Shown in pieces: positions 27,794-39,446 of a stretch of 64,000 nt of DNA. The notes beneath the pieces were generated by a model, which saw nothing but the letters and a program-made list of their open reading frames with translations, made no database searches and was not told where the DNA came from. A program made the translations under genes and the position numbers. This DNA comes from Blattamonas nauphoetae (Eukaryota; Preaxostyla; Oxymonadida): the NCBI GenBank assembly GCA_033064195.1, contig JARBJD010000070.1, forward strand, positions 1 to 64,000, read 5' to 3'. The first letter of the stretch is position 1, and every line of letters begins with the position of its first letter.

Positions 27794-30700
27794 TGGCGCC
27801 AAATTAGGCGTTTTGAGAGTTTTGTTGAAAAAGCAAGAAGATGATGTGTTATGACGTGTAACACACTATTTTGAAACTCATTATTTCTTAATACGTTCAT
27901 TTACGATGAGTTGGAAGCGGAAATGGTGATTTGTTGAAGATCAACAAAAAGAAAAATATGAAGGTCCGATCAAGAACATTTGTCGTCAAAACACACTTTT
28001 TAGATCGCATATATCACAACAATGGGAAACTGGAAACATATAATTGCTGTTTTGGTGGAGGTGATGTCGTGTAAACAGCCAGTGCATTCAAGTGCAAATG
28101 ACACTGGAAATTGAGTATGCCACGGTTTTTTCCTCCTCCAATACATCGTGAGAGTCGCAGTATTTGTTTTGTTTTGTTGTACTGGCGTAGAAGAGGGCGA
28201 ATGTGAAGAGAGACAGCGGGGACAGGCAGATGTGTGGATGACGTGATGTGAGAGCAAGGCATTGACAAGCCTGACGAGGGAGAAGACCGTGGTACTTTCA
28301 AAAGTCCATGAAAGAAGGTAGGAAGAGTGGATGTGAGCAAGGGTAATGGTCTGGACAGTTGAGGAGAGAGGATGATTGAAGTGGGAGAGAATCAGACCTG
28401 AAACGTGATTTTGACTGGATTGCGAAATGAAAGGTGAGTATCTGATGTATTCTGATGGTTGTACCCATGTTGATCAGTCGGATGAAGTTGATCAAGACGA
28501 AGTGTGTGAAGGTTAATTTGAGTGGTGTTGTGTGTATGTTAGGAGACGTATCACCAGGCATCTGAGTAGTCCCATCAAAATAGGTAAAACTGGGATCAAT
28601 TGATGTCAGTGCCTAAATTTGGACTGAGATCAAATTTCAACTCTTTTCCTTTGAGATTTTCTCATTATCACTTCATTAATCATGTTCAATTCACTTCTTG
28701 TTTTCACATAATGCTCTTCAATATTTCAGACAGCTCTTATTTCCCAAAAACACGCACGATTACAATCACCAACACTTCTTTTTTCGATGTATTCCCTTCA
28801 TTGACTTTAGTCAGTGAGAAAAAACCATCAAAGAAGACATAATAACGCATTATCGACTTGTTTTTATAATTATTGTTGTAGAACAAACTGAAACAGCAGC
28901 ACCCAAAGTTTGCATTTTCATGATCTATGAAGTGACCATTTTCCTTTTTACTTTTTTTTCCATTCAAATATCATATATAAGAAGACTTTTTTGAAATGAA
29001 AGAAACGAAATGGTATTGTAGGTATTTAGTGGGATCAGATCCGACTGGGATCACTGGGATCAAATCAGAAGCCTGCGTATCACGAATTGGCTGATGAGAA
29101 GTCAACTCGTTGTGATGCAATTGTGTGTGGCGTCTCATTTGGTCAGTTTCTTCCCGACAATGGACAAGCGTTGAGGTTGGAGGAGGAGTGTTGGTGGGGG
29201 ATCAGGCATCGGATTGAATAATGGAGACCATTGCACTCTCTTCGTGCTATTCTTCCTCTCTAGAGTGACGGTGAGTTTCCATGAATCAATTCTGTTTTGA
29301 ATACGACCAGTCAGGCACGTTCCCAAAGATCAGACAGATCTGAACTAACACGAGACATAGCAAACAAAAATGAATTAAATAGAGAGCAAACATAGTGAGA
29401 AGGAGTGGAACACTTCGATTTCCAGACATCCATCGAACCTAACTTACGTTGGCGATGTCGATCGAATCCTTCTTGGGTGTAGCTTCTTTGCTGATGGTAG
29501 AGAAAATGGGAGACAATATTGATGGTCGGGAGAGCGAAGAGGGGAGGAGAAAAGTGCATCAGAATGAGAAGAGAGCATACGTTCATTTCGGTGGAGTGTG
29601 TCCTGGCTTGTGCAAAACACAAATACTCTTTCGAACATGTCCCCTGTTTGTACCCCATCTGATTCTTTCGATCATTACACTCTGGTCAGTTCCAGGTGCA
29701 GTTATTATCGAGCTTTTATTGGTTGTCTGGATCCTTCATCTCTTCTTCTGAATTCATCCATTAGTTGATTTTTTCTTTATATTGAGATGATTGTGATGTT
29801 GTTGTTCTTTTGGCCAGATTTCAACAGCTGCTTTTAGATATCCATCGTGGATCGGTTGATCTGAGTGACGATTCGCTGTTGGGAGGTGAAAAATGAGATC
29901 TAAAATGAAACCAGATGAACAATGATCGTGTGATAATGTAGTAGAGTGAGAGAGAAGAGCTGTGACGGAGATGTTGATAAGATGTGAACCCAAGATGATG
30001 AACGAGCTGAGGACGTTAAAGGAAGAAGAATGAATGAAAGGAATGGTGGAAGAACAATAGAAGATAAAGAGGTGAAGCAATGTAGTGAAGAGACATACTT
30101 CGATTTCCAAGAATTCAGAGAAGAGCACCAGCGTCGGATCTCATGAATGAATCTCACAAGACATCATCGAAGCTAAGAAGATCGAACCAAGAGAGATGAA
30201 GGGATGGGAAGAGGAAGGAAATAGTGAAGAAGGATTGGGATTTTCGATATACAGAGAGGAGAGCAGGCATACGTTTGAATGGAGCTTGTTCAGGCTGTCT
30301 GTCCGTTCGATTTGCCCTGCAAGCACACCTTCCTTTTGTGTCTCAGCTGCTTCTATCACTTCTTTCACGCAACCCTCTCTGCTTCCTTCCTTCTTTCATC
30401 GGTATCTCTCCTGACTCTTCCTGTTGTTTCATCTCATCTGCCATTCTTTTCAGACGCTTCCTTTCCCTTTTGATCGTCTCTCGAACGCATTTTGTTCCTC
30501 ACATTCTCAGTTTTGTTCTTGCCAAATCATTTTCTCCGTTCTCTCGAGTAAATCGAAAATCTGGTCAATCAAGAGTTCTTCCCTCATGCAAAGAAGAGAA
30601 CGAGGTCAAGAGGAGGATAAGAACAAGAAGAAGGCAAACTGGCAGACAGTACTGCTGGTTTTTCTCGTGTTCTTACGTCCATTGCATCAGGTGCAGTGAA

Positions 30701-30960
30701 AACCAGGTACATTTGCACTGAAATTAGAGAAGATGGACAATAAGAGAATAAACGACAAAAAGAGAGCAGACCGGTCGCTTCATTCTCTCAACCTTCACTT
30801 CAGTTCGACTCTTTCAGATGTCTCCAGGATCTTGATGTCCAATGTCTTTAAAAGAAGAGTGAGATAAATATGAAGACAACAACAAGAAATGAGCACAGAG
30901 AGTACCTCTGCCGCTCAGTGTGCTTCGACGAAAGCGTCATTTGGATGATTTAAAGCCAAT
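27794..30960. other. Interior of the 3.67-kb element: no gene supported
   Basis: Frames up to about 165 codons occur on both strands, but all have biased or low-complexity composition and no recognisable domain. Some short similarities between 29400-29600 and 30080-30300 suggest an old internal duplication. Nothing here can be called a transposase. Confidence 0.35.
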
Positions 30961-31771
30961 TTCATAAAAATGTTGGTTTCATAGGACAGATCAGACCACC
31001 ATAGGACACGATAGGACAGGACAGGACAATTGTCCTCCCTCGATTTTATTGTGAAATTGAGACGCAAATATTGTGAAGGTGTAATAAAGCTTCAATGTCC
31101 TATGGTTTGAGCCCGATTTAAAATTGTCCAATGATGTCCTATGGTGGGCGGATCGACCACTTTTGGACAACATTAGCGATTTTCATCAAAATAGTGTGAA
31201 AAAACACTATTGAAATGATTCTAAGACAGAAAATGTGCTTAATTGTCCACCTTTTCGACTCATTTTTCCTTTCCAGATTTTGATGTTCACATGAAGCAAG
31301 AGGCTGGTTCAATCCTTGTCACAGGCACTTTTTTCCAAATTGTCCTCCTCTTTTTGGCTGTCCTACAGGACAGGACAGATAGGACATGCCGACCCAAGGT
31401 AAGCGAGCAGTTGTTTCATGATGGAGATACAGAAGAATGAAGAGTCTGAAAAAAAGTGACAAAAATATGTGCTCAACCACAATCGACCATTTTTCACACA
31501 GTGAGAGGTGATGATGAGATGAGATCATTGATACCGAAATTAGCGAGATCCTCAGCCTCCTCCGCAAGAAAATGCAAACATTCGTAAAAAAACGTCTACA
31601 GTGGAATGGTTCGTATTTCTCACCCACTAACTGTAGACCAGCCTACTAACCTCGATGCGTGTAGATGTCATGTCACCTCCACACATGTGTAGTTTCAGCA
31701 TCGAACTCCTTTCCCAAATCGTCAGACCAGAGTTTGTCATTTTTCCTGCCGACCACTTTTGTCCATGACTG

Positions 31772-33443
31772 TCTGCCACGATTGTCGACTGCATGTTTCA
31801 AGAGTGCGGACTATGTGGCACAAATTATTATGTCGCTGGCGGAGTGTATCTCATGAGCTACAATCCCAACTGTCACTCAAGTATCACAAATCTCGTCTTC
31901 GAGTCTTGCAGCACTTCGACTTCAGGTGGTGGGATGGATATCGCTACCCATGGAACCGTACTCCTCTCTGACTGTCTCTTCAGTGATTGTTTTGTGTCTG
32001 GCTATGACTCAGGAACTCCTGGCCTCGATCTCTCCCTCTGGGGAAAGACACCAACACACATAGCTCGACTGTCTTTCACCGACTGTATGAGTCAAAATTC
32101 TGTTGCTGGAATGTCTTTATCTGCCGACTGTGATTTGCTGATGTCTGACTTCCACTTTCTCCGATGCAAGACAAGCGAGGAATGGATGGGCGTGTGCGGA
32201 GGAGGGTTCTAATGCGTCTTCGAGTCAGCTCAAACACTGACTGTCCAGGACTGTTCTTTCGTCGAATGTTCATCCAATTTTGCTGGCGCAGCTTTCTACG
32301 TCTTTGGATTTGGATCTTGTATGTTTGCTGACTGTCTGGTAAAGGATTGTTTTTCAGGTGGAACTGGAGCAATTCTTCTCCGCCAGCCCTTCGAAGATTC
32401 ACCTTCAATATCTCTCACACGAGTGGTGTTCATCAACAACTCAGTCGGACATGCTAGAGACATGAATTCATACGTGTTTGTGCCAGACGACACACCCGCT
32501 TTTGTTGATGTGAGTCTGACCATCCGAAACAGTGAAACGAAGCCAACCTTGTCGTTTGTTGACTGCTTCACGACATGTGCCATAGCGAGCATGGGAATGG
32601 GTGTGAATAAGTGGATCAGCTACGATGAAACATTGAACCTTGGAGTCGATGATGATGCCTTCGACAATGTTGGGCCTCGATTGACGGAAAGAGTGGAACT
32701 GTCAGTTGATGGACTGTCGGGAAGAATGGAGTTGGGAATGAAGGGGAAGATTCCGATTGCGTCGCAGAAATATGAAGTAAGAATTCGAAATGAAGTGGAC
32801 AAGACAGAAATGAAAGAAGTGATTGAGTTTCTGGATGGAAGAACCACACTGAAATCGCCGTCTCCCACATTCAATCTCGACTTCTCGACGTCGTACACAA
32901 TCACTTCGATTGTTGGAATCGTTCCCTCATCTCCATCCTCATCCTCGTCTCTCTCGAATGTCCTCTCCTTCCCGCTTGTGGCGTGGACGTTCAACCTCGA
33001 CTCGAATCCATCCTTCTTCTCATTCACCACTCCAACCCCACCCACCCTCGTCGGAGCGACAGCTCGTCTAGTCTCCTCCGACCAGCCACTCGCTTTCATC
33101 ATTCTCGTGTTTGATCGTGTTGTGAGCGGATCGTATTGCTTGGTCATCGAGGAAGAAGGAAAAGATGTGAACATCTCAGTAAACTTTGATGAATCGGCTG
33201 TGACAGGAGGATCGTCGGATATCGTTGTGGTTGGAGAAGATCGATTGCTCACACACGACACGACGTACACAATCAAAGAGATCACCCCAACAGTAGGAAC
33301 AGAATCGCCGTTTGTGAGGATGAACGGGACGATCTCTTTCCACATCCCGAAATCGTCGTATGTGGCACCGACTGGTGATAACAAGAAAGCGATGTCGGCA
33401 GAAATGAAGAAACTGCTGAGCAGGCTGATTCCTCTTGTTGTCA
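31772..33443 (+). pseudogene. Beta-helix receptor, copy 2, part 2 (ectodomain 3' part to membrane segment)
   Basis: Resumes in register after the 8.9-kb insertion: 'SATIVDCMFQECG', 'TNLVFESCSTS', 'LSDCLFSDC', then the beta-rich membrane-proximal part and the start of the membrane segment ('LIPLVV'). One in-frame TAA at 32210-32212 replaces the Tyr found in copy 1 ('GGGFYA'); the frame continues unchanged behind it. At 33443 the second insertion begins, in the middle of the membrane segment. Confidence 0.8.
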
Positions 33444-33472
33444 TAGTCCCGTGATAAACCCGCTACGGTTGA

Positions 33473-36354
33473 TAGACCCTCCACAAACCCGTTTTTAAAT
33501 ATAAACCCGTTTTTATTCGGAAAAAACTTGATAGTCCTAGGATAGCGACAGTGAGTCAAAGGGAGGTGTATTAGAAATGAGGTGCAATATTTAGGTTATC
33601 TGCATGTGATTTAAACTGTTCGGAACATTTTTTGAAAGAATGGGTCTATTAATTCCATTCATCTTCTATCTCCAAATTCTCAATCACTGATGCCTGATTT
33701 GCCATATAACACCACTTCTCCATCCCAACCACAAATTGGTGAATTTATTACCTCTTCCGCAAACAAGCTCGTCAACACATTTCAAGAAACCGCGATCATC
33801 TAGTTCTCTAGAGATCTGTTTGAGAAACTTATTGAACTAACATCGCCAAACTACTCAAAATCCTCCATTCCTTGATAATTTTCCCGACTACTGTCAAAAC
33901 AACACGATACATGAGCCTCTCACTTCGGGTTCTTTCATCGTTCATCACCATTCAAATAGTTTTGAATATCATTTTCGATGATCTAAGAGATATATCAGAG
34001 TCAATGAATCCCCTTTTATTGGACAGATCTCCACAGCCATCAATAAATAGCTCGACGATAAATCCAGAGCAGTCAGACACGATGGATCATCACTTCACGA
34101 TGCTCACACGACCAAGAACTTTCCTACGACTCAATATCCCTCAACAGACGCTCCAAACACTCGCTAAACCTCCCACTCATTCCATCCTTCCCGATCCGCA
34201 ACATCCCCGCCCGTCCCCTCTCCCACTCGCTCGCCAGGACTCGATCAGGAGGCAGCGTGGCCTTCCCAGACTCTCCGACGAACGACGGGAGGCCCTGCCC
34301 ACCGCAGGCAAGCCACGTTCCTCAAACTTCCGATGCTCCAATCACCAGCAATCCACAGTCCCCTCCCGCTCACACCCACCAGCCCATCCGCCCTGGCCTT
34401 CCCGCGCCACACATTCCCCGCAGCAGATGCTCATCCCGCAAGCACAGTCGTCCCTCCCCACACAGACGCCGTTGCTCCCTCGCTCGCCCTCCCTGAAAGT
34501 CAGTCTTCGAAAGACCTCGCGACAGGCCCTCCCTCTCCGTCCATCACGCCCTTCTCCGACGCCTCCGAACTCAACGTCGACGACGAGATCTTCACCCATC
34601 GCGTGCAGCGCGACCTCGAACACGAAATGCGGATTGGGTCGATCAACCTTGTCCGCGACTCCGCTTCACGGAAAGGCCAGACGAGTTCGACGAGGTTGTG
34701 TTCCCCGAAGAGTTCAATGGCATCTCCGGTGCTGGGCAGGGCAGCACTGGTCCGAAGAAGCCGAACCTCACCGTTTCTGTCCCATCTGGTGGGGACAGCG
34801 ACGATAAAACGAAGAAAGTGTCGCGAGCATTCCAGAAGCAGAAGTTCCAGCTCACTCAGATTCTGCAGCTGCTCACTGCACGCATCAAAGACGTGACCGA
34901 CACCGCCACTCTGCTTCAGAAGAAGCTGCCTCAGCAGATGGCGTACATCGAAGGAGCCCCAACCATCGCGAAAGAGCTGTGTGTCCTGCTGGAATACGGC
35001 AGGCTCCCCGACTCGCAGCCGAAGATCGTGCATGTGGTTGTGGAGGAGTGCAACTTCCATCAGTCTGTCTTCAGCCTCGATCTCGACAGCGGAGACTGCT
35101 TCTGCGCGCTGGTCGAGTCGATTGAGAAGATGATCATCAAGCGGAAGGAGGAGTTCTCAACCCGCCGCAACGTGATTGTGTACAACATCCACTCCGCCTA
35201 CAGCCGCCTCAAGAACACCCCGCAGGCCAACATCCTCGAATCGTGCGTGGCGACGTGTGTCAACTCGGAGGTGCTCGCCTTCGCTGTCATCCATCTCTTC
35301 CACGTGTCCATCCTCGGTGCCTCGTCGCACTGGGACACAACCATCTTCGACAACGCATCGCCCCAGCTGCTGTTCATCATTGTCGAGAAGATCAACAAGC
35401 TCCTCGTCCAGCTCTCCTCTCGCCTCTGCATCCCCAAACCTTACGACGTCCTCAACGCCGCCCATCTGAAGGAGCTGTTCTTTGCCAACGAGGACGAGGA
35501 GAGTGCCGAGATGGTCAAGTTCCCCAAGCTCACCCCGGCTGAGGAGGAGACCCTGCTCGAAGAGGTCTACAACCAGCACAACCTGAAGGGGCAGAACACC
35601 CTCAAGCGCAGCTCGACCGGCGGATCCAACGAGCGCGAGATTTCGATGAAGTCGGCGATCGAGAAGGCCATCAAGTCGATGAACCTGCTGACGCTGCTGT
35701 GCATGCACTCGTGGCGCTTGTCGCTCCTCGTCTCGACGTACCAAAGGGTGAGCACGTACATCTCCGAAAGCTTCGCACGGTCGGCCTTCCAACAGCTGAC
35801 CCAGCTCCCTCCGAACTTCGTCTGGGAGAACGCCGTGGATGTGGTGTTCGAAGAGAACGACCACGACTTCTGCTACATCTACAAGCACAAGTCGAAGAAA
35901 AACGCGTCCGACAACAAGGCGATGAACGACGCTACGCAAGAGCGGTCCCAGCTGAAGCAGAAGGAGAAGAGTGATCGGATGGAAAGGGCCACGCGGATCG
36001 AAGAAGACGCGTTCATCCGATACAACCTTCTGATGAAGGAGCGTTCGGCCGAGCTGGGGCTGCTCATCTCCGAAGACTCTATCGTCGTCTTCACCAATAC
36101 TCGACGCACGCTGTGCATCATCTTAGCTGGGTCGAACATCCTAGAGCCAGCTGGGCAATTCTAAATTCCATATCCCCATCCTTTTGAATCAATCTCATGT
36201 CAGATCATTTGTTTAAGAACTTTTCTCTCTCAATTCTGTTTATAATCAGTTTATCAGAGTCAGTATGCAAAAATTTCAAAACTATAGTTCGAATTTTGGG
36301 TTTTGGTGAATAAAAACGGGTATGTATATTTTTGACGGGTTTGTGGAGGGACTA
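33473..36354. mobile_element. 2.88-kb TNA-duplicating element with GC-rich cargo gene, copy A
   Basis: 2882 bp. Ends are TAGACCCTCCACAAACCCG at the left and the complement of TAGTCCCTCCACAAACCCG at the right, 19 bp with one difference. The 3-bp duplication TGA lies at 33470-33472 and 36355-36357. The second copy at 39447-42328 has exactly the same length, is inverted, and its open frames translate identically, so both moved very recently. Ends plus a TNA duplication recall PIF/Harbinger elements (usually TWA), but no Harbinger nuclease is visible. Confidence 0.85.
34680..36164 (+). CDS. GC-rich cargo gene of element copy A, unknown helical protein
   Basis: A long frame of about 490 residues, open from 34497 and clearly coding from about 34680 ('DEFDEVVFPEEFNG'). 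The product is helical and acidic-to-neutral: 'QILQLLTARIKDVTDTATLLQKKLPQQM', 'LLFIIVEKINKLLVQLSSRL', and a Lys/Glu-rich stretch near the C-terminus ('ERSQLKQKEKSDRMERATRIEED'). There is no DDE/D triad, zinc finger or helicase motif. Third codon positions are dominated by C and G, unlike the neighbouring genes, as in highly expressed host genes or foreign DNA. The N-terminal region upstream (34080-34680) is Pro/Ser-rich and open in shifting frames; a 37-nt GT-AG intron at 34639-34675 would join 'MRIG' to 'PDEFDEVV'. It could be a captured host gene or an unfamiliar transposition protein. Confidence 0.65.
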   Translation, partial: DEFDEVVFPEEFNGISGAGQGSTGPKKPNLTVSVPSGGDSDDKTKKVSRAFQKQKFQLTQILQLLTARIKDVTDTATLLQKKLPQQMAYIEGAPTIAKELCVLLEYGRLPDSQPKIVHVVVEECNFHQSVFSLDLDSGDCFCALVESIEKMIIKRKEEFSTRRNVIVYNIHSAYSRLKNTPQANILESCVATCVNSEVLAFAVIHLFHVSILGASSHWDTTIFDNASPQLLFIIVEKINKLLVQLSSRLCIPKPYDVLNAAHLKELFFANEDEESAEMVKFPKLTPAEEETLLEEVYNQHNLKGQNTLKRSSTGGSNEREISMKSAIEKAIKSMNLLTLLCMHSWRLSLLVSTYQRVSTYISESFARSAFQQLTQLPPNFVWENAVDVVFEENDHDFCYIYKHKSKKNASDNKAMNDATQERSQLKQKEKSDRMERATRIEEDAFIRYNLLMKERSAELGLLISEDSIVVFTNTRRTLCIILAGSNILEPAGQF

Positions 36355-37335
36355 TGACAAAGCCGCACCGCCGTTGATAAACCCGCCAAACACGGTGTCT
36401 CATCTCTTTTGCACGTTATCATTTCCATGGGATTCCATCACATCTCTGAACCTTTTTTGATCAAGAAGAGTGGATTGATTAGGATTGATCTGAGTTTTCA
36501 TGGGCCTGATTTGAATCAAAAGATAAGTCACGTTCTTGTCTGACACACATGTGATCTATACTGCCACTGAACTGGTCGTTCACACAGATTTCCCGATTCA
36601 TCAAGGTCACAGCTCTCTGAACAACATTTTTTGAGCCGAACAGTTTGCCGACTTTCAACCATCATCCCTCCTTCCAGGCCGTGATCATATCTCTCTGAAC
36701 ATCACTCATCCACCATTTCCGGAATATTTCTCCTGATTTTTGGCTCATCTCGTCAAGCTGACCTGAAAGCAACCAATTCAATTCCCAACTCATTTATCTT
36801 TCCAATCCGAAAAGCTCACATCATAAAAGATGTCTCCAAGAAATGATCTTATCTCTTTAGTGAATATTTGCCAATGGTAACATGGACCTCAAAATATCAG
36901 TCACGATCTTGAATCGAACCATCAAAGTGAACGTGGCCAGTCTATGCAGACCTATTTCAACTAGCAATTGAAGTTAGATTATTAAAATCGACCGACCTTC
37001 GTTCTCCATTCTGCCATGTGCAGTCAATCGCCATCTCATGGAGTGCTGAGTCAGACACACAAGTCTTCATCCTTCACAATCTCTTGGACATCAAATGGTT
37101 CCAAAATAACTTTTGAACAACATTTCATCATCAATTAAAACCATTTTCCTTGTTTTCTTGAAGAAAAAAGAACAAAAGAGGAAAAAGCAGGTGAAAGTGA
37201 GAAAGGAGAAGGAATGAAAGATGAAAGAACTGGTGACGGTTTATCCCACTTGAGGGCGGGTTTATCAACCACCTGTGCGGGTTTATCAACCACCTGTGCG
37301 GGTTTATCAACACTTGCGGCTTTGTCAGGGGACTA

Positions 37336-38327
37336 TCATCTGTGTTTTTGTTTTGGTGATTGTGATCATCGTTGTCATCGTTCTGGTGAACCGCCGTCGA
37401 TCGAAAGCAAACATTGCGAAAAATGAGATGGAAGAACAAGAACCGATTGATGAAGAGAAAATGATTGAATGTGGAAGAGACGATTCGCTTGGTGTTGTTG
37501 GATCGGAAGGCTCAGCCGATTCTAAATCGAGTCAAATTCACGAGGAGGTAAACAAAAATCCATCGACACTGAACCAATCTCGACGAGAGGAAGTGGAAGT
37601 TGTCGAAGTGATGGTGTGCAGTGGAAACTTTGGGGTTTCGACTGTTCGAATGAATCAGACGCTGTATTCGATTCTGCACGAAGAGGGAAGAGCGATTGGG
37701 AAGCGAGAGATTGGGATTCAAGTTGTGAATGGATTGAAGGAAGTTGTTGCTCATCGCGGATGGAGTGATGTTCTGACGCATCTTTCGTCTCACTGGATTC
37801 TTCTTGATTCAGCTGGGACTGTTCAACTGAAGCTTGACATGAACACTTCGGAAGCAGAACAAGAAGCAGCTCGCCAGTGCCGACACCAGCAACAAGTCCT
37901 CTCAACGATGGACGGACGGCAGAATGAAGAAGAAAAACCACAAGATGAACAACTTGCCATGAACCATTCTTTGAACAAATCGGGAATGGATGGACTTCGG
38001 TGGAGAGCACCTGAAGTTGTGGCGTCAGAAGGACGAAGTGGAGAAGTGTGTGTGGATGGTTCGAAAGCGTCAGTTTTTAGTCTTGGCCTTGTGTTGTGGG
38101 AAATTGAGACTGGTCAAGTTCCGTTTGGAGAACTGGATGCAGTGAATGCTCAGCGACAATCGGGAACTGGAATTGGACCGAAAATGGATGATCTGAAGAA
38201 CGAAGAGTTTGTTTCACTGATCCATCAATGTGTGTCCGTCGATCTGAACGAACGCCCAACGCTATCCGAGATTGGGGAGTTCCTCTCTTCTCATCCTGAC
38301 GAAACTCGCCTCCCTTCGGATCGCTAA
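37336..38327 (+). pseudogene. Beta-helix receptor, copy 2, part 3 (membrane segment and kinase-like tail)
   Basis: Continues the membrane segment ('VLVIVIIVVIVLVNRRR') and runs to the stop at 38325-38327. It is very similar to the tail of copy 1: 'LYSILHEEGRAIGKREIGIQ', 'SHWILLDSAGTVQLKL', 'GLRWRAPEVVA' (here with a proper APE), 'VFSLGLVLWEIETGQVPFG', 'NERPTLSEIGEFL'. The kinase-like module starts at the equivalent of helix C-E; there is no glycine-rich loop, VAIK lysine, HRD or DFG. This part is clean and still open, so the insertions that split the gene are recent. Confidence 0.8.
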
Positions 38328-39010
38328 ACGAACCATTCAGGGCTCTGAACAACCTCTCTGTTATCCATCACGGATCACTTCACAACTCCCTTCTCTCTCG
38401 TTTTCGGATTTTTGCCTTTACTCGCCCCACACTCTCTCCCCATCCGAATCCAACAACGAATCGGATGTTGAGAAAAATCACCACGACAAGACAAGACAGT
38501 TCAAAGTCACCTCACGCTCGACTATTCAAGCAAGTTCCTGTCTTCCTCTTCATTCTTCCATCTTTCTTTCTCATTCGAGCCTTTCTGCTTCTTCGTCATG
38601 CTCGTTGTTCACTCACCTCACTCTCACAATCAGGCACTCGATACTCACTCACTCCACGTTCTGTCTTCATTGTTATCTCTTCACTCATCCGTTCATCATC
38701 TTTAGATGTGAGAACCTTCGTTTCTGTTCTACTCGCATCTGTCTTGTTGGGACAATTCGCTCACTCTCACACACATCATCTTGACTATCTTTTCCGATCT
38801 TCGGTTGTCCTCATTTTCTTCATCTCTTTTCATCTTCCGTTCCGATCGTCTCACCATTGATCCTTCCTTCATGGGGAATGGTTTCTGGATTGAGCAAGAA
38901 CTCTTTCGTTTCACGGCCTTTTCTCACGAACCGTTATTCTGGCTCATTCTTTTTGACAAGATGATCAAAGAAGCTCTAATGATCATTCACAGAGAAAACT
39001 TGTCTCTTTG
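38328..39010. repeat. 3' flank of receptor copy 2, duplicate of 20898-21554
   Basis: The second copy of the downstream segment found after receptor copy 1. The two are close but have indels that change all frames, so no conserved protein is encoded. Confidence 0.65.
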
Positions 39011-39335
39011 ATCACGCTTTATTGAGACAATTTCACAAATCTCATTGACCAGATTAATAATGAATAAGTGATGTTGTTCCTACTCATGACGAGGTGAACG
39101 GGTGATGAACGATTTTTCTGTCAAGTTTCCTAGCTATCGTCCCTGAATCACGACCCTCCGATGGCGACAGATGAAGAGTGAGTGATTTGGGGCTTATCGT
39201 TGGTGAGAAATGAGTGAATGACACGAGTGTCTGTGATTTGAAGAATAGTCAAATGAAGAAAGAGAATTAGTACCCAAATGGCAATGTCCGGAAGACATTG
39301 AAATCAACAATCCTTGAAATGGCATCTCTACGCCT
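39011..39335. other. Intergenic, no gene seen
   Basis: AT-richer sequence between the receptor flank and the host gene remnant beside element copy B. Only short frames. Confidence 0.3.
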
Positions 39336-39446
39336 CTGGTCAGCTCCTACCTTCAGCTTGCCTAAAATGGGATATTTCCACCCAAATGGTCGATCAGATC
39401 TACAGCCATGTGATCAAGACGATCGTCCCACAGAGAGAACCTGTAA
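39336..39446 (-). pseudogene. Host gene remnant on the far side of element copy B
   Basis: Read on the minus strand from 39446 this gives 'YRFSLWDDRLDHMAVDLIDHLGGNIPF' then a stop near 39365. The piece continues the frame of the host gene that stops at 42329 on the other side of the element ('EGFSDEIELFLLA'), sharing the TAA target duplication. So the element landed in this gene. Confidence 0.5.

Larger units (their letters stand above)
27733..31402. mobile_element. 3.67-kb hAT-like element without visible transposase
   Basis: Perfect 22-bp inverted ends (TTACCTTGGGTCGGCATG… at 27733-27754, complement at 31381-31402) are flanked by an exact 8-bp direct duplication GCGAGCAG (27725-27732 and 31403-31410). 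An 8-bp duplication is typical of hAT, P and a few other superfamilies. Just inside both ends are many copies of (T)AGGACA or its complement, for example at 30980-31030, 31090-31150 and 31340-31385, which look like transposase-binding sites. The interior has only short, unconvincing frames, so it is probably non-autonomous. Confidence 0.85.
22867..31771. mobile_element. 8.9-kb composite DNA transposon-like insertion in receptor copy 2
   Basis: A perfect 17-bp inverted repeat bounds the insertion: CAGTCATGGACAAAAGT at 22867-22883 and its complement at 31755-31771. The flanking TCT (22864-22866 and 31772-31774) is a 3-bp target duplication; comparison with copy 1 shows the uninterrupted gene. 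Inside lie internal inverted repeats, a fragment of a host beta-helix gene (23640-25035), 2.5 kb with only short frames, and a nested 3.7-kb element (27733-31402). Without the nested element it is about 5.2 kb. I recognise no transposase, so the superfamily is unassigned. Confidence 0.8.
33444..37335. mobile_element. 1.0-kb TNA-duplicating element (hosting a second element)
   Basis: Ends are TAGTCCC at 33444 and its complement GGGACTA at 37329-37335, flanked by the 3-bp duplication TCA (33441-33443 and 37336-37338). Comparison with receptor copy 1 shows the gene reads in frame once element and one TCA are discounted. Iterated TTGATAAACCCGC motifs follow the left end and precede the right end (three or four copies at 37255-37315, spaced 21 bases). 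A 2.88-kb relative has inserted 29 bases from the left end. Without it the element is 1007 bp and has no gene. Confidence 0.85.

Noticed and set aside
27794-30960. Several 100-165-codon frames inside the 3.67-kb element as transposase
   Set aside because: Low-complexity Ser/Leu/Phe composition, conflicting strands, no catalytic motif.
33872-34807. 311-codon frame at the start of element copy A (twin in copy B) as a separate gene
   Set aside because: Its second half overlaps the real coding frame and reads as Pro/Ser/Arg-rich noise; at most its middle contributes to the N-terminus of the cargo protein.
35157-35939. 260-codon minus-strand frame inside the cargo gene (and its twin at 39862-40644)
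   Set aside because: Antisense shadow of a GC-rich coding sequence; Arg/Val/Leu-biased composition, no domain.
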